NCBI GenBank assembly: GCA_030867875.1
Contig: JAOWCC010000577.1
Span: 90,005,740-90,069,739, forward strand
Origin: Actinernus sp. WN-2022
Taxonomy: Eukaryota > Cnidaria > Anthozoa > Actiniaria > Actinernidae
Length of the DNA stretch: 64,000 bases
Direction of reading: 5' to 3'
In this document: positions 10,545 through 23,399 of the stretch, piece after piece
How positions within the stretch are numbered: the stretch's first letter is position 1
Layout: every line of letters starts with the position of its first letter
The notes under the pieces: generated by a model
Seen by the model: only the letters and a program-made list of their open reading frames with translations
Database searches by the model: none
Told to the model about the DNA's origin: nothing
Program-made: the position numbers and the translations under genes

Positions 10545-13500
10545 TAATTACTATTTACAAAGAAAGGGCAATCAGAACCATTAGCAGCCGTTGCTGAAAT
10601 TCCACAGTGTACTAAACTGAATATTTTCGGTGTTACATTTCAGTTCAACGGTAGATTTACTTTGCACGTTATGAATAAGCTTAAAGTTAAGAGGCGAATA
10701 AGTGTTTATTTGTACTTAGAACTCTAAGGAAAGAGGGATACGATCAAGCTGAGATAGATCACTTATTTAATTGCTGCCGCAGCGAGCCAGCCTGAAGCGA
10801 ACGAGAAAGGCAGCAGTACTAATTCGTGTAGTGGAGCCGGTTTTTTAGCGCATTGCCAGAGCAATGCATTGTGGTATTGCGCAAGGACACATAAACGATA
10901 TGCGCAGATTGTGGTCATGCGCAAGGACACAAACACGATATGCGCGGTCTTCCGCACGTGGCTTTCTTTTCGTTTGGGCGTAAGGTATATTTTTAAGTGT
11001 ATATTTTTATTGCTTTTATTTTGCATCTTCACGTGAATGTGGCCCTTATTCGCACTTAGAATCTGTTGTTATTGCCTACAGCGAGTGTAAATAAATTGTA
11101 ATCGTCTTCGTTTGTATTTTTACTACAATTCCTTCAGTGCTCCTTCTTAGTCTCGTGTTTTGATGTGAAATTTGCTAACCCACAAAATGTGTTTTGTAAC
11201 TTGATGATCATGCTAAGTTTACGACTCCATGGCGTCGTTTAGTCGTATAGCTTGATAGTTTGGGGCGGAGATAATTACTTTTTTTCCAAAGAGCAAGATT
11301 CTCCTCTTATCAGCATGATTATCAACAACTATTTTTTTTGATTACCTTCGATAAAGGCAAATCGATATAGTGACAGCAGGGTTCAAAACACAAATTGGCA
11401 TATCTCAATAACAGTTGATTTCCGGTGTTTACGCTTCATCGGGCTCCAATATATGGATGCCTGTTTCAGGAGAACAGCAGTTTTTTTTTGCTGGGAATCC
11501 TAAGAAAATGTCGGGAATTGGTAGATTCAGGGAATTTACCGGGAAATTATTGATATATCGGGGCAAACTGAAAATAAACCGGGACGTCTTTTGAGAAAAC
11601 ATGCCACAGCTTAAATAGGCTTCAGGCAAGACAGCCCCAAAGCTACACAATAGATTCATCTAACACACATCACACCTTGACATTATTGTTACCCAGTAAT
11701 ATAGTTTTCCTGCCAAAGTGCTACTCTATAGGTTTTCTTATAATACATGTCCTTAACTGAGCGGTAGCATTCACTACCCGCTATTCATGGTATACTTGTC
11801 TAGTTCTATTGTTATTCCTAAGAATGCATACAGTTTGGAGGGGGAGGGTGACCCTGGTCCCCGAGCCAACTTTTCTTCATATAAACAGGGCCTAAAATTC
11901 TTGTTATATAAAATGAATTGAAACGTCAGTTATTTCGCAACGTTTCCAACCTTTCTATAAGCACGTCAAGTTATTTATGCTTTTTGCGATTTATTCTATT
12001 TTACAAGTCGAGGCTGCTATGATTAAAGGGGAACTGAACCCTAAACCCAACGATCATACACAGATATATTGGAAAGAAATAAGTTCTGATATTTTATTTA
12101 TCCATGTTGCGCGTCAATCTCCGTTATGTAAGCAGACAGGCGTCAGGTACTGGCAAAACACTTATTTAGTTGTACCATGGCTTCTATTTACGGATAATTG
12201 CGTTTTCTTTGTGCTGTAGGTGTGATTGTTTTCCTTAGTGTGCCGTACGATATTGGGAAATTTGCACTGAATTGAGCAGCCATACAAGGTAGATTTATCA
12301 GCGCACAATCAATTATTTTCGAATTTGAAAAATAATTTCCTCTTCACAGACACGCAACACAGATAAATTAAATAGCAGAACTTATTTATTTCGGATACAT
12401 CTTTGTATAGTCGTTGGGTTGATTTAGATTTCAGTTCCCCTCAATTACGATTGGTTTAACTTTATAGCTACAAAAGTATACATTTATATGTCTACATATG
12501 TATTTGTACGTTACGCAATAAAAATATATATATATATATATATATGTTGCTCAAAACTAACGAGAACGGTTATTGATTAAAGTACGGTACATACATGATA
12601 CAGAAATTTCATGTTATACAAAAACAAACAATATTTTCATGAGACATGAACAGACGAAAGAACTTTACAAGTATTTCTTATTTCAACACACCGATCTTTG
12701 AGATAAGCGAGCAGCCCAATATGTTATAAATTACAGATGGACTCTGTTTTAAAAACATAAGCTATTAAACCTGCCTACCTGCATAAAGAGGCATAAACCG
12801 AGTAGTAAATGGTAGGTAACTGTTCATTATGCCAATGCAATACGAGTTGGCGCTGCTACATCTTCTCAAAAGATGTAATCGAGGTTCAATGTATATCCTC
12901 AGGTTATGCAATTTTAGTCATACTAAACTTTATTCAAATTACCAGGCGTCCTAGAACAGGTGCTCCCTGGGGAGAGCATTAAATATTAAATTCCACGTCC
13001 CTTGACTGAGTTGCCCATGTACATGTATATAACTTTACGATTTGCTAAGAAAGGAGGGGAATTATCACTCTGTGAAACATTTTATCGATAATACATATCT
13101 ATTTAGTAACGCCAATTCGAATATTTAAGACAAATCGTTGTACAATTATTGTACAATTATTATGAGATACGAATTCTCGAGCCATGCTTATAACTGTTAA
13201 GTTCAATAGTTGTTGATGTTTTTCACAAACACCGCAAGGTGGAAGCAATTATAACAACTTCAAGTACTGCATAATGATTTAAAGATCTGATGTCTAGAAC
13301 AGTTGCACGATATGTTCAAAAGCAGAGATTGCAAACAATGCACATGTGAGATTAAAATCTACTGTGTTCCTGATCCGCTAGATTACAAAAGTATTATCTA
13401 TGATTTTAAAATAATGATTGTATTCATTCATTTTCGATTCATAGACTTTGTTTTGATATATGTTTTACTCTTATAATTACTTCGGTTACGATTTTTATGG

Positions 13501-14856
13501 ATGTTCATAAACAATTCTTTACAATCTTGTAATTTTCATCACTTAGCTAGCATGTAATCGTCTGGTTTTTGGTGCAATTTAACGATAAATACCGTGAATA
13601 ATATTTCAAAATGTCACCAATTTAGATTTTAGAAATTTAGAAATATTATTATAACATAACCACGATAAACCTAGCGCTCTGATTGGCTAATAGCCGTGGA
13701 CCATTTGCTCATGGTTGAACGCTCACGTCGATTTTGTTCACGATTGCACCAAATTTTTCTTTTCTATTCCCACGAAAACTATTTTACAGGACAATAAGAG
13801 AAAAACTCTAATCCAAGTTAATCCAAGTGAACAGGGAATTTTGTCCAGCTACTGTCTTGGCAAATTTTGAGCTTCATTTATTTTCCGAGCCACATACCGT
13901 ACCAGAAAAGGAAGAGTTGAGACGGCTTGCAAATCTGTACGTACGACGAACAAGATTTACGAGCTTTTGCACTGAGTTTTGGATCCTGAAACATTCAGAA
14001 AGGACGTACAAAAAAAGACGACGAACTGTTCAATCTCGATATTTAGAGGTAAATTATTAAAAAAACCCAGACGAGTTTTATGAGCTAATTAAAAAAGAAA
14101 CCACAATGGTTTATTTGGTAGAAACTAAACTTATAATTATATCAGTCGAGTCGAAAACCGCCGAAGAGCCAGAGGTGTACGTACATAGTGGAATTAAACG
14201 AATAAACCTCATTAAAACGTTCTCTAGTGTCCTGATATTAATGCCAACTACAGAATAATGAATAAGCTCCACATTCAGTGAGTTCATTTTACGAGATAAT
14301 TTTATTGCCACTTTTGGATGTGAAAGTAATTAAACTTACAATTTTCGAGAACAACAATCAAAATTACTTAGTTCAATAAGTCTCAAGGATATCCCGTACT
14401 GGCACAAATGGCAACAGCAACAAGCCAAAACCAGGAGATTCAGCTGACAGTTCACTCCAATCCATAGGAAAAACGACGAATTCCAAACCTCTGGTGTGCA
14501 GGTCATTTTTAATTCCGCCGAAAGCTATTCAGTTTTCAACAGACGAATGAACCCTTTTCTTGATTTTTGCTTTACCAAAGCGATTGATTCCAACAAAAGG
14601 AACTGAATAAATGTCTTTCTCTTGCAGTTCGAGAACTTTTTAGCTAGCTAGATCTTCTCTTTTCCTTGGGACCAAGGTTTGAATAAACATTTTGTTGACC
14701 AGAGATCAATGAATGACTTGTTTTTGCACTGGAACAGTCGCGCCAGCGCTCAGCTTAATTTATGCGATTTTTTTCGCGCGCTTCATATATTGAGAATTTA
14801 TATTTCATCACCAACAAAAACATTATTTGCTCTTTAATTGTCGTGGTTATGTTATA
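10545..14856. other. Long non-coding stretch with minor repeats
   Basis: No gene is recognised. A tandem duplication of about 45 bp containing GCGCAAGGACACA and CGATATGCGC lies at about 10876-10948. A copy of the GC-rich module ending AACAGGGCCTAA is at 11838-11896. A (TA)n run is at about 12523-12545. CGCTCTGATTGGCT is at 13677-13690. Two modest reading frames near 13830-14310 show no recognisable motif. Confidence 0.45.
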
Positions 14857-15039
14857 AAAGAAATGGTAAACGCCACAGCTGTGCGTCCATCGAGTTATGG
14901 ACGCACTTGGGAGGTTGCCTAAGCACTCAAGAAGCGAGAGTCGCTCTCGGCTTTGCCTCGAGCGACTCTTACGCATCTTTCGTGCTTAGCAACCTCCCGC
15001 GTGCGTCCATAACTACGCTGCACGTTTACCATTTCTTTA
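14857..15039. repeat. 183-bp fold-back element
   Basis: The arms start AAGAAATGGTAAACG and include ATGGACGCAC, GGGAGGTTGC, TAAGCAC and GAGTCGCTC, each mirrored on the right side. The loop is only about 15-20 bp, so the whole segment could form one long hairpin. It may be a MITE. Confidence 0.75.
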
Positions 15040-15114
15040 CGAGCGGTATTTATCGTTATCGTATACCATACCCAAAACCATTATTGCAAGTGATGGGATA
15101 AATCCATATCGCAC

Positions 15115-15170
15115 TGAATTACGTATGCAAGTGGCGATAACTAGTTATCACCACATGCATACGTAATTCA
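15115..15170. repeat. 56-bp near-perfect palindrome
   Basis: The segment reads TGAATTACGTATGC inward to a GATAACTAGTTATC centre and back out to GCATACGTAATTCA. One short asymmetric step occurs in each arm. It could extrude as a cruciform, or be a fused TIR pair left by deletion of an element interior. Confidence 0.7.
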
Positions 15171-15820
15171 CTGATTCCTGCTCCAAGAAACTCAGTAAAC
15201 TCGGTAAAACAATTTTTCTGGGTTAAACGGTGTAAGATGAATTGGTTAGTGAATATCCACTCTTGTGATGTTGGATTTGTCATCGCTCGTGGCCGTTAAG
15301 CATTACTCGCTATGATAAATCCCATATAACACTCGTGGCCATTTATTAACCCTTACTTAATTGCACCAAAAAAACCAGACGGTTCTTCGTTAATCATTTA
15401 ACTTAAACAACAACAGGTGATAAATAAGTTTTACTTTAGTTTGTTGAGTACGTCGCGCGCGCTTGTGAAAAAAAATCAGCTTTGAGCGCTCGCTCGTTTT
15501 CGAAAATTGGGGGATAATTGCGTAAACAGCGCGCGCTAGCTAAAATTGAAAACTTTTCACTCATCGCAGGTACTTTTCTGTATTTTTCTCAGGCTTTTAC
15601 TCGGTAATATATTTGATACAAATACACGAAGTAGATGCTAGCTAGAGTACACTTACGTCAGAATCTCGGGGAAAAGTTTGGTTTTGAGATCTTTATTTTC
15701 GGTTGCCACAGTAACCCTGAAATTGCACTGAATTTCAACTTTGCACTGAATTACGAACTTGCACTGAATTAAACGGAAATTGGACTGCTCTCAGCCAGTC
15801 AGAATAGAGAAATTTTGTTG
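15171..15820. other. Non-coding spacer
   Basis: No gene is recognised. The word GCACTGAATT occurs three times at about 15720-15775 and also in the flank of the palindrome just upstream, suggesting a degraded local duplication. Confidence 0.4.
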
Positions 15821-16671
15821 AGCAAATGATTAGTAATAATCGCACGGGGCCGAGAAAATTAAGGATTAATCACGCGTGTTTTCAAACTTTTCACCAAATT
15901 GCCCGATGTCGCGAAGCGACGAGGGCAATCACAGGCAGCCCAAGCTCAAAGTTAGAAATTATTTGATCGTTGAAATCAAGAGCTCTTTGCTCGGAAAAAA
16001 ATCCCTCTATATCGGAATTCGTTGAATGTTTGGTCATGAAACTTGGAGGATACGTAAGGAGATATGTCTACGGGATCCGGAAGTATCACGTCGATTAAGT
16101 GGATCGGATTTAAGGGTCATGTTTTTGCCGTGTAGATGACAGGTATGTGTATGTATATATCACGCCATCGCTATCCGCTTGCCGGCCTTTCTCTCTTTAG
16201 GGACGGACCATTAGATTATTGATGGGGAGGTTGCGCAAATCCCCCAAAAAATATCGAGCAAGCTCTTCTATCGGAAAAAAAATATCGAGCAACACAATAA
16301 TCAAGAAAAAAAAATATCGAGCAAGCACTAGCTGGTCTCATACGCATTTACAAATTAAATTAATAAAGGCAAAGAAATAAACCAGGGAAGAAGACTGGTT
16401 TGTTGTTATGAACAATTTCCACAGGAAACCCAATACAGATCTGAAGATCACACAGACTGGTTACCAGGAATCAGTCAACATATGTAAATTATCCAAGATG
16501 GCCGTAATCAAGACAGCAGATAAACTGATGGGACGATCGATCGCAAAAAGTCACATGCACTCATAAATCGAAACTTACCCTGTATTAACTGACTGTGTAC
16601 ATTTCGGTAAACGATGAGTTCTCACTGGCCTAGTGGATATAGGGTTATAGGATCATGTGTACTGTACGCAA

Positions 16672-16912
16672 TGTTGGCCGACGTATCGATCGATGGTTGG
16701 CCGACATATCGGCCGATCGACTGTCGACCGACCCGCGGGCGACTGCTAGTAGCGGCTCGGTCAAGGGGTGGCCGACATGTCGGTCGACAGTCGGTCGTGT
16801 GTCGGCCGACACGTCGGTCGATTTCCCCCCTCCTGCTGTATATGTGTCGGCCGATAGTGGATCGGTGGTATATCGGTAAGGTGTCGGTTATATGTCGGTG
16901 GGGTATCGGTGA
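16672..16912. repeat. Left subterminal TCGGCCGAC array
   Basis: Dense irregular copies of TCGGCCGAC, TCGGTCGAC and TATCGGT, spaced 8-20 bp apart. The apparent reading frames here are by-products of the GC-rich repeat. Confidence 0.8.
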
Positions 16913-17737
16913 GATGTTAAGTTATATATAATTAAACTATTCTGCATATTGTTTTCACTCAAATAAACAGTACGTACTGACTCTTTTGGATTTTTTTTAA
17001 CTGGAAGGTTTACTGTATTGAATATAATTCAGTCTAAGTATAGTAATATTCCTTTCTGTTGCGGTATACAATGTTCCTTTATACAATTAAATCTCTCATA
17101 GTGACTGATGAAATTACTTCAAATGCAACGTTTAAATCTTAATGTGTTTTTTTTAGTGTCTTTTATACATCCGCTCGCGCAAGATCGATTGCGTATATAA
17201 ATCGCTATATCGCACCGTTTTGGTCTGGAACAGGGTACCGATTTTTTTTTATCTGAAGTGGAGATTTCGCCGAATAGAGTAGCAACAATAGGGCCATTTA
17301 TACGAGAGGAAGTTAGCCGCACCGCTTAGCTAAGCAGCGAACGATTCGTATAAATGGGTCAATTTAAACTGAAGTTCGCGACTAATACTGACACATGTAT
17401 AGGCCGAGCTATTCCAATGAATTCGTCGATACTTAAATCCCGCGCCGGCTCCCAGTATTCGACATAAAATAACATTTGAAAATATTGGTGTCGCTACGAT
17501 TTATTAATAAGCATCAAATTTTTACTGTAGGGCTCGGTTCTAATTCTAATATATACTCCGCGCACTCCAGTCGGAGTATAATGCAGAGGCGCATGGCTGG
17601 AAAATAAATAAAGAGCTGCTAGTTTATGCTATCTTAAGTTTACAAAGGTTAGACTTGTACGAAAGCATTAATAGTTGTGGCTTCTACAACCTTTGAAGTA
17701 CATATACGGTAGCTGAAAATATCACAGTCACCGTTAC

Positions 17738-17936
17738 CTCGGCCAACTGTCGGCAAACTATCGATAGCTATTGAGTGTCGGTGATCAATCGGACGACTGT
17801 CGGTGCATCATCAACCATGTCGGCCGACATACAGAATAGCCAAATCTCGGCCGAGTAGCGGTCGACTCTCGTCCGACCCTCGGCCGCCTATCGGCTGACC
17901 GTCGATCGACATATCGACCGATACGTCGGCCGACAT
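17738..17936. repeat. Right subterminal TCGGCCGAC array
   Basis: Inverted counterpart of the left array, with GTCGGCCGACAT, CGGCCGAGTAGCGG and similar words. Spacing differs from the left array, so the arms are not a simple perfect inverted repeat. Confidence 0.78.
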
Positions 17937-18814
17937 TGCGTACAGCACACATGATCCGGGTTATAAATGTTCGCAGGTTTATACACAAGGCCCGGACACA
18001 AGGCTCTTCTGGTTTCACTTTAATGCAACAGTAACATTTTTGATCAAAAAATAGATCAAGTTGAAATATTTATATGAAATATAAATGGTAATGATAGGTT
18101 TTGGGTACCAGTTTGTGTTTTATCACTTCTGCTGATAGAGGGCTGATCTCTATGTGGTGATTTCTTGCTTTGACTGTCCTTTTCCCTCTTTTCTCTTAGC
18201 CCGTTTGTCAGCCACAGAATATCCATGCTTTGTTTTGGCATTTGCCATTAATTATGTGGCTTTCTTTAATTTCCAAGGCCCAACCAGGAATGCTACTTGA
18301 GCGAGCGGGAGTGCGTGCAATGTAAAACAAACCAGTCACGCTAAAAAAATATAGGATTGTTGGTAAAAAATATATTGCATTAATATAACTGAAAAAATCT
18401 TTAGGTAAGTTCAGAAAAAAATATCGTGTAAGGTCATGGCGCTTTAAAAAAATATCGTGCAGGGCTAGAATGAGAAAAAAAAATATCGAGCAACTAAAAT
18501 TCTCGCAACCCCCCCATCAATAATCTAATGGCCCGTCCCTTAGGTAGAGTGAATCCAGGTTTTCTAGAAACTCGTCAAATAGGCCTCCAAACCCCCAAAT
18601 TCAAGACATAACAACATAATATTAATTTGTCATTTAGTGCGATAAAATACCAGATATTCTGGATATTTGAACCTTCTTACACGGAGCTCTTGATTTCAAA
18701 GGTCAAATAATGTCAAACTTTGAGCTTGGGCTGCCTGTGGGGAAATTTGGTGAAAAGTTTGAAAACACAAGTGATTAATCCTTAATTTTCGGGGACTCAT
18801 GCGATTACTTGCTT

Positions 18815-21800
18815 ATAATATAGAGATTTTTTCAGAGCAAAAGACATCTGTTATGGTGTGTGCTTTCAATGCCAATGGAAAACCCGATTCAACATGACAG
18901 CGACACTTTCAAACTTAGTCCAGCTCGCCTTGCTCTGTATTCAATTACGTTATGTTCATATTCTGATTATAATAACGGTAAATGAGTAGACAAATACAAC
19001 ACTGAATTTTGATTTGTCTTTAATAGATTATTCGAAAACGTTCTAGTTTCTACAAACCGGCGTGAAAAGCTTTAAAGTGCAAGTGTCACGTAAAAACAAT
19101 TAAAAAATCATATTGTACTATTGTGTTTGTTTCTCACAAAAAGGTATTAATCTTGCAAATTTTGTAACATTTCTGGCATTTAACCCCTAATTTTGGTTAC
19201 TTTTCATGGATCCTGTGACGTCATAAGATGAATCAACTCTCTCCCTAGAGAAAACTAGTACAATAAAATCCCGTAGGTTTTCATTGTGACATCACAAGAT
19301 GAATCAATCTCGCAATTCGGGTAGCGTTTATTCTAGTTTAATTTCTGCTCCTGCCTCTCAAAGAAAACTAAGTTAGACAACTGCAGTATATCAGAAATAG
19401 AAGTTGGGGCAAAAAGAGTTCATGTTCTTTTATGGCGACACTTGCACTTTAAGACTCTACAGTAAAACGCAGTGTTTTGAATGAAATTCAAGCGGTAATG
19501 AGAAGCATTTTGACTTATTTTCTCAAACAAACAAATGTCAAAGTCAAGGATAACTGAGTCAACTAGTTGCAGTGACAAAATACACGACAAATACAAATAT
19601 TTTGAGTATTCGCTCAAACTAAAGTAATATCCTTTAGAAATTTGAAAAATAACACTTAACTGATTTGTTTCAAAAAGACTTACCAATAAACTTTCTGTTG
19701 TCATGAAATAGTTGTCAAATTCTCATTTGTTTGCTTTTTGGAGCAGAAGTGCACACACAAGCTGTATCGAACTTATCTGCATTTTATGCTTATATAAAAT
19801 GGACAGAATTATGCGAATAAAAAGTTGTTGTTGTTGTTGTCAAACTTTGACCAGCGAGAAGCCTGTTGCTAAGCAACTTCCATTCAGACGCCGGAATTTT
19901 GAAAAAACACAAAACACAGTCCTCGCACCCGCTAAGGTCTATAACCCCTAAATGTAAACCTACTACTTATGCTTTACGGAATAAAACCAGCGCCAGGCCC
20001 AGAGTAAACACAGAACGCTTCAAGAACAGTTATATACATAGATAAGTACTTTACCTATGCATATTAAAGATTTCTTATTATTACTCGGGCTGCCTGTGGC
20101 AGCAACGAGTCTTAAAATGCAAGTCGTTATTATAAAAAAAATATATATTCAGTGTAGCAAGCTTTCTGCCCATGCGTTAAAGGTCAAATTCACACCAATC
20201 AGATTGCACTGTGGTGGTCATGCAACAATCGCCAGGTTAATTTATTTACATAATTGAATACAGTAAATCAAAATGGTCGGCCCGCGAGGGCGAAAGCCTT
20301 CCAACAGGCTCAGGATATTTCAACTGGCGCTCTTGTTCACCATAAAAATACATGAACAACCAGGAGCCGTAATACATTCGATCAGCGCTGTCTGGACAGA
20401 TCCAATGTACATTTAGAAACGTAAGCGAAATACAATATCCAAACACGTTTGGATTTCAACGGGTATCGAATTATAATCAAAGGTTAGATTTCGTCAGGCG
20501 GGCTCAGATAAGAAAGTTCAAAGCTCTCAGACTAGGCGAGACAAGGAGATTTCAATTTCAATGAGTCATTGTCAGAAATCTATTCCATCGTGGGCAATTA
20601 TTGAGAGCTCGAGACATTATACATGTCTGCTAATATGGGGAAAACTGAAACAAAAAATGAACTTTGACGGCAGAAACCCTCATTGAGCCAAGCGGAATAT
20701 TTACATGATCCGCTAAGATTTTTACAAATCTTAGTTAAGCAGATGTTTTCAGTGTATGCCAACTGAAATGCTGTGCTCGTTTTCTGGTTACGGCTCAGTG
20801 GGGCAACTACACAAACAAGAAGCATGAACTGCCAGCAAAGAGAGAGGAAAAAGTACTTGAAATGCACAGCGCTAGCTGAAGTAGGGAATATATATAATAT
20901 CTGAGACGTTAAATTACGTTACTGTGAAGAGGATCAAAATTCAAGTTTTGTAGCTTGAGACTGTCTTCTGCCGTGACTCGTGAGAGAAATTGGAAAAGAT
21001 CTAGCTGTTTCATTCAGACACTGGCAAATTTATTGAAAGCTACGGGCTTACTTTATGAGATTATTATTCATTGTGGAATGAAAGGAAACAGGTTTGCTGA
21101 AAGTTAAGTTCGAGGAAGGCTTCGACTTTCATTCCGATTCAGTGTGCACATGTGCACGAAGGTGGGATGCTGTCAACAACACTACCAAAAGATCCAAAAC
21201 GAAAGATTCAGTTACGTAAGTACTGTAAGTAAACTCTTTTTGATTTGAATAAATATCCTCTCAGTTTGTCTGTTAATGTACTTTTTCTTCTAATTATCGC
21301 TTTATTTAATATCTCTGTGATTTAGAGTATGCGTACCTCAGAATAAATTATTTGAAAGGTCAACTGAACTCTTGTGTCGATAAGCCCAACAGTCTGTGAA
21401 TTTGAGAAGCGGACTTAGAAGAGCTTTCTCATTAGGAATTCCAATGTTTTTCTTGCTATGAAATTTATGTTTCATTTCACATTTATTCATACAGTTTTAG
21501 CCGGACATTTGCCCGAGTTTTTGATCTATTTTCAATCAAATTCAAAGTCTGATTATGTCATTGTATTGCATTTATACACTTGCATTTCCAGTATTCTGTT
21601 GTTCAAATCCTGCGTTATCATAGTCATGTCATAAAAGCAATTAATATACCAGACGTTTTTATGACGTTCTCTGACTGGCGAATCCTAAGAGGATTTCAAA
21701 TGAAAGTGTATTTCATCTTCAATCTCATGTGGCCCGAGTGAAAGCCCAGATGGGCTCTTGTTATTATAGTAATCCGGCCCTTGATTAAGAAAAAATGCCC

Positions 21801-22081
21801 TGCTCGTAAGCCAATCAGAATTCAGTAATCATGCCCCCTATGCCTATAAGTATAGGTAATCAAATGGGGAGGAGTGAAATTAGGGATACATTTCACTCGT
21901 GTTTGTCAATAGCGAAGTAATTTCCCAAGCCGCTTCGGCGAATTACGATGCAGAATTATTTTAGTAAGCGCGCGTAGGCGAAAAACAAAAAAAGGATGTT
22001 GCATTCAAAGATGACTATTGGTTGACATAAAATTAGACAAAAACGTCAATCACATGTCTGTATTTTTTTCTTAAAATGGCA
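18815..22081. other. Non-coding stretch, nothing coding recognised
   Basis: A GTT microsatellite lies at about 19824-19840. A fragment of the outer nested family (GGGCTGCCTGTGG) is near 20088. At 21731-21768 a CCCGAGTGAAAGCCC word with GGGCTCTTGTT resembles a segment at 30690-30722. Reading frames at 19420-19704 and 20598-20867 (minus) have no recognisable motif. Confidence 0.4.
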
Positions 22082-22163
22082 GGGGGCAGAGGAAATGCTG
22101 ATTGAAGCTTTCATCAGACTTAATGATGTCCTCCAGCACTCCATAAATGGTTGTCGGACTCTC
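22082..22163 (-). pseudogene. Short coding-like segment shared with 33989
   Basis: Read on the minus strand, this segment encodes VLEDIIKSDES and then FNQHFL in an open frame. A near-identical segment on the plus strand at 33989-34030 encodes VLEDIIKSDES and then LNQYFL, with synonymous and conservative changes. It is probably an exon fragment or a piece of a transposon protein carried by a dispersed repeat. The parent protein is not recognised. Confidence 0.4.
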
Positions 22164-22194
22164 ATGTTACAATATACATGTTTAGTATAATTTC

Positions 22195-23320
22195 ATCAGT
22201 GAATATAGAGATCCCCGTGCTCTGATTGGTCGAGAATTACGTCATACGTCGCTATATTCACCTCCAGAGCACCTGGAGGTGAATATAACATACACTTGCA
22301 TTTACCAAAATGGTCGCTCGCATATTTACCGATGTTTCTCACGAAGAAATAAATAATATGAAAGAAAAAGCTTTTCCAAAACCCACCAAAGAAGCAACTA
22401 AATAAGTATGGCTAAACTTGAAGCTTTTTTAAATCCATAAGCCTTCACAAACAAAGTTTACTTATGAATTTCGTGTTGAGTTTATTCTGTCCTCGTGTCT
22501 TCATGAATCACAAACTTTCACAAGAAAATAACGTCTACTTAGAACAATAAATAACACGACGAGACCTTCGCCTACAAATCTGGGAACTGTTCGACTTAAA
22601 AAAGAGTGTACTTACTTGAGTTCTTTTCCTCGTGGTTCTTGATAGAAAAACAACAAGTTCTAGTTTCATTCAGGGAGCCGGTTGCTGTTTAATGCTCTTC
22701 CCTCGCCGCTCTCGGTGTGTTTTCAAGTTTTATCTCATACAGAAATCATTTGTCTCTTGATTTACCATTGTCTTTGATTCTGTGATATTGGCCATAATCC
22801 ACAAAACTACAAACTGGAGATTGTAGTTTCCAGCAAATTTGTCCTTTGAAAAGCGGTTCCTTTCGATAAATTTTCACACGCCGTGGCAGATTTTCAGTTT
22901 TGCCCATTTCCACTCATTTTCGCTGCATTTCCACTCTCTTTGTAACACGGTTCGAGGTCTCAAAAGTGAAGACTGCTGCTTCAACTTGAATCCTAGTGTG
23001 GATTTGGACTGCTTTTCGGTATTTTTCTGTCTTTAACAAATCCATTCTTGTAGTCCCTGGAAGTCTCGTGTCCAGTCGGTTTGTGCAGTGAACCGTAGCG
23101 GCACGTGATTATGCAAATGTCACAAAACTATCCTGTCACGCGTGCTTATAAAACTTATAAAAGGATCGGAAATGAGACTATTATTATCTAGTTTTAATTT
23201 CTCTGATATTCACTGATGAAATTATCCTAAAACAATTCGTCGAGGTAAATATTCACCAATAGTCACTAAGACTGAAGTGAATAATTGTTAAATATGGCGG
23301 ACTTTTTTCTCGCTCTCCAT
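22195..23320. mobile_element. Degenerate dispersed element with Crypton-like ORF start
   Basis: The left end has TGCTCTGATTGGTCGAGAATT and a TTCACCTCCAGAG/CTCTGGAGGTGAA-type palindrome (CCTCCAGAGCACCTGGAGG). The right end has ATATTCACCAATAG and GTGAATAATTGTTAA. These are the modules repeated near 5100, 7670 and 31400. The boundaries are approximate and no target duplication was found. Confidence 0.4.
22309..22445 (+). pseudogene. Possible Crypton/DUF3504-type recombinase N-terminal fragment
   Basis: From the ATG at 22309 the frame reads a segment with EEINNMKEKAFPKPTKEATK and then a stop. The pattern of a variable start, then a K-x-x-x-P-x-x-TK-x-A-TK stretch, resembles from memory the N-terminal region of tyrosine-recombinase-like proteins of cnidarian mobile elements. 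No catalytic domain is present. This is a weak, motif-level resemblance. Confidence 0.28.
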
Positions 23321-23399
23321 GTATGTTACTAAATTTTCGAATATTTTCTTTATTTTCACTTTATTTTGTCCAAGAATAGTAGTCTATAGTTATATCATG

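Larger units (their letters stand above)
16650..17957. mobile_element. 1308-bp TIR element with TCGGCCGAC arrays, 8-bp TSD
   Basis: Termini are GGATCATGTGTRCTGTACGC and inverse, continuing through CAATGT(T/C)GGCCGACGTATCG. A perfect 8-bp duplication, GGGTTATA, flanks it (16642-16649 and 17958-17965). An 8-bp duplication suggests the hAT or a similar superfamily. Both subterminal zones are packed with degenerate copies of a palindromic 9-mer. The interior (about 16930-17700) is AT-rich and has no recognisable ORF. Confidence 0.82.
16200..18539. mobile_element. Harbinger-like TIR element (TTA target), middle layer
   Basis: Terminal inverted repeats read GGGACGG(A/G)CCATTAGATTA and then TTGATGGGG, followed by GGTTGCG. 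TTA flanks both ends (16197-16199 and 18540-18542). Subterminal copies of AAAATATCGAGCAAG, three on the left and three diverged ones on the right, lie inside the TIRs. No transposase ORF is visible. It contains the 16650-17957 element. Confidence 0.78.
15821..18814. mobile_element. Outer inverted-repeat element of a triple nest
   Basis: The left arm (about 15821-15990) includes AATTAAGGATTAATCAC, CAAACTTTTCACCAAATT, AGGCAGCCCAAGCTCAAAG and GAAATCAAGAGCTC. The right arm (about 18685-18814) is its inverse with scattered changes. The left arm has an extra GTCGCGAAGCGACGAG hairpin that the right arm lacks. Exact ends and target duplication are unclear. A fragment of the same family occurs near 20086. 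Confidence 0.65.

Noticed and set aside
16614..16931. Two long plus-strand frames (105 and 74 codons)
   Set aside because: They lie over the TCGGCCGAC array and reflect its composition.
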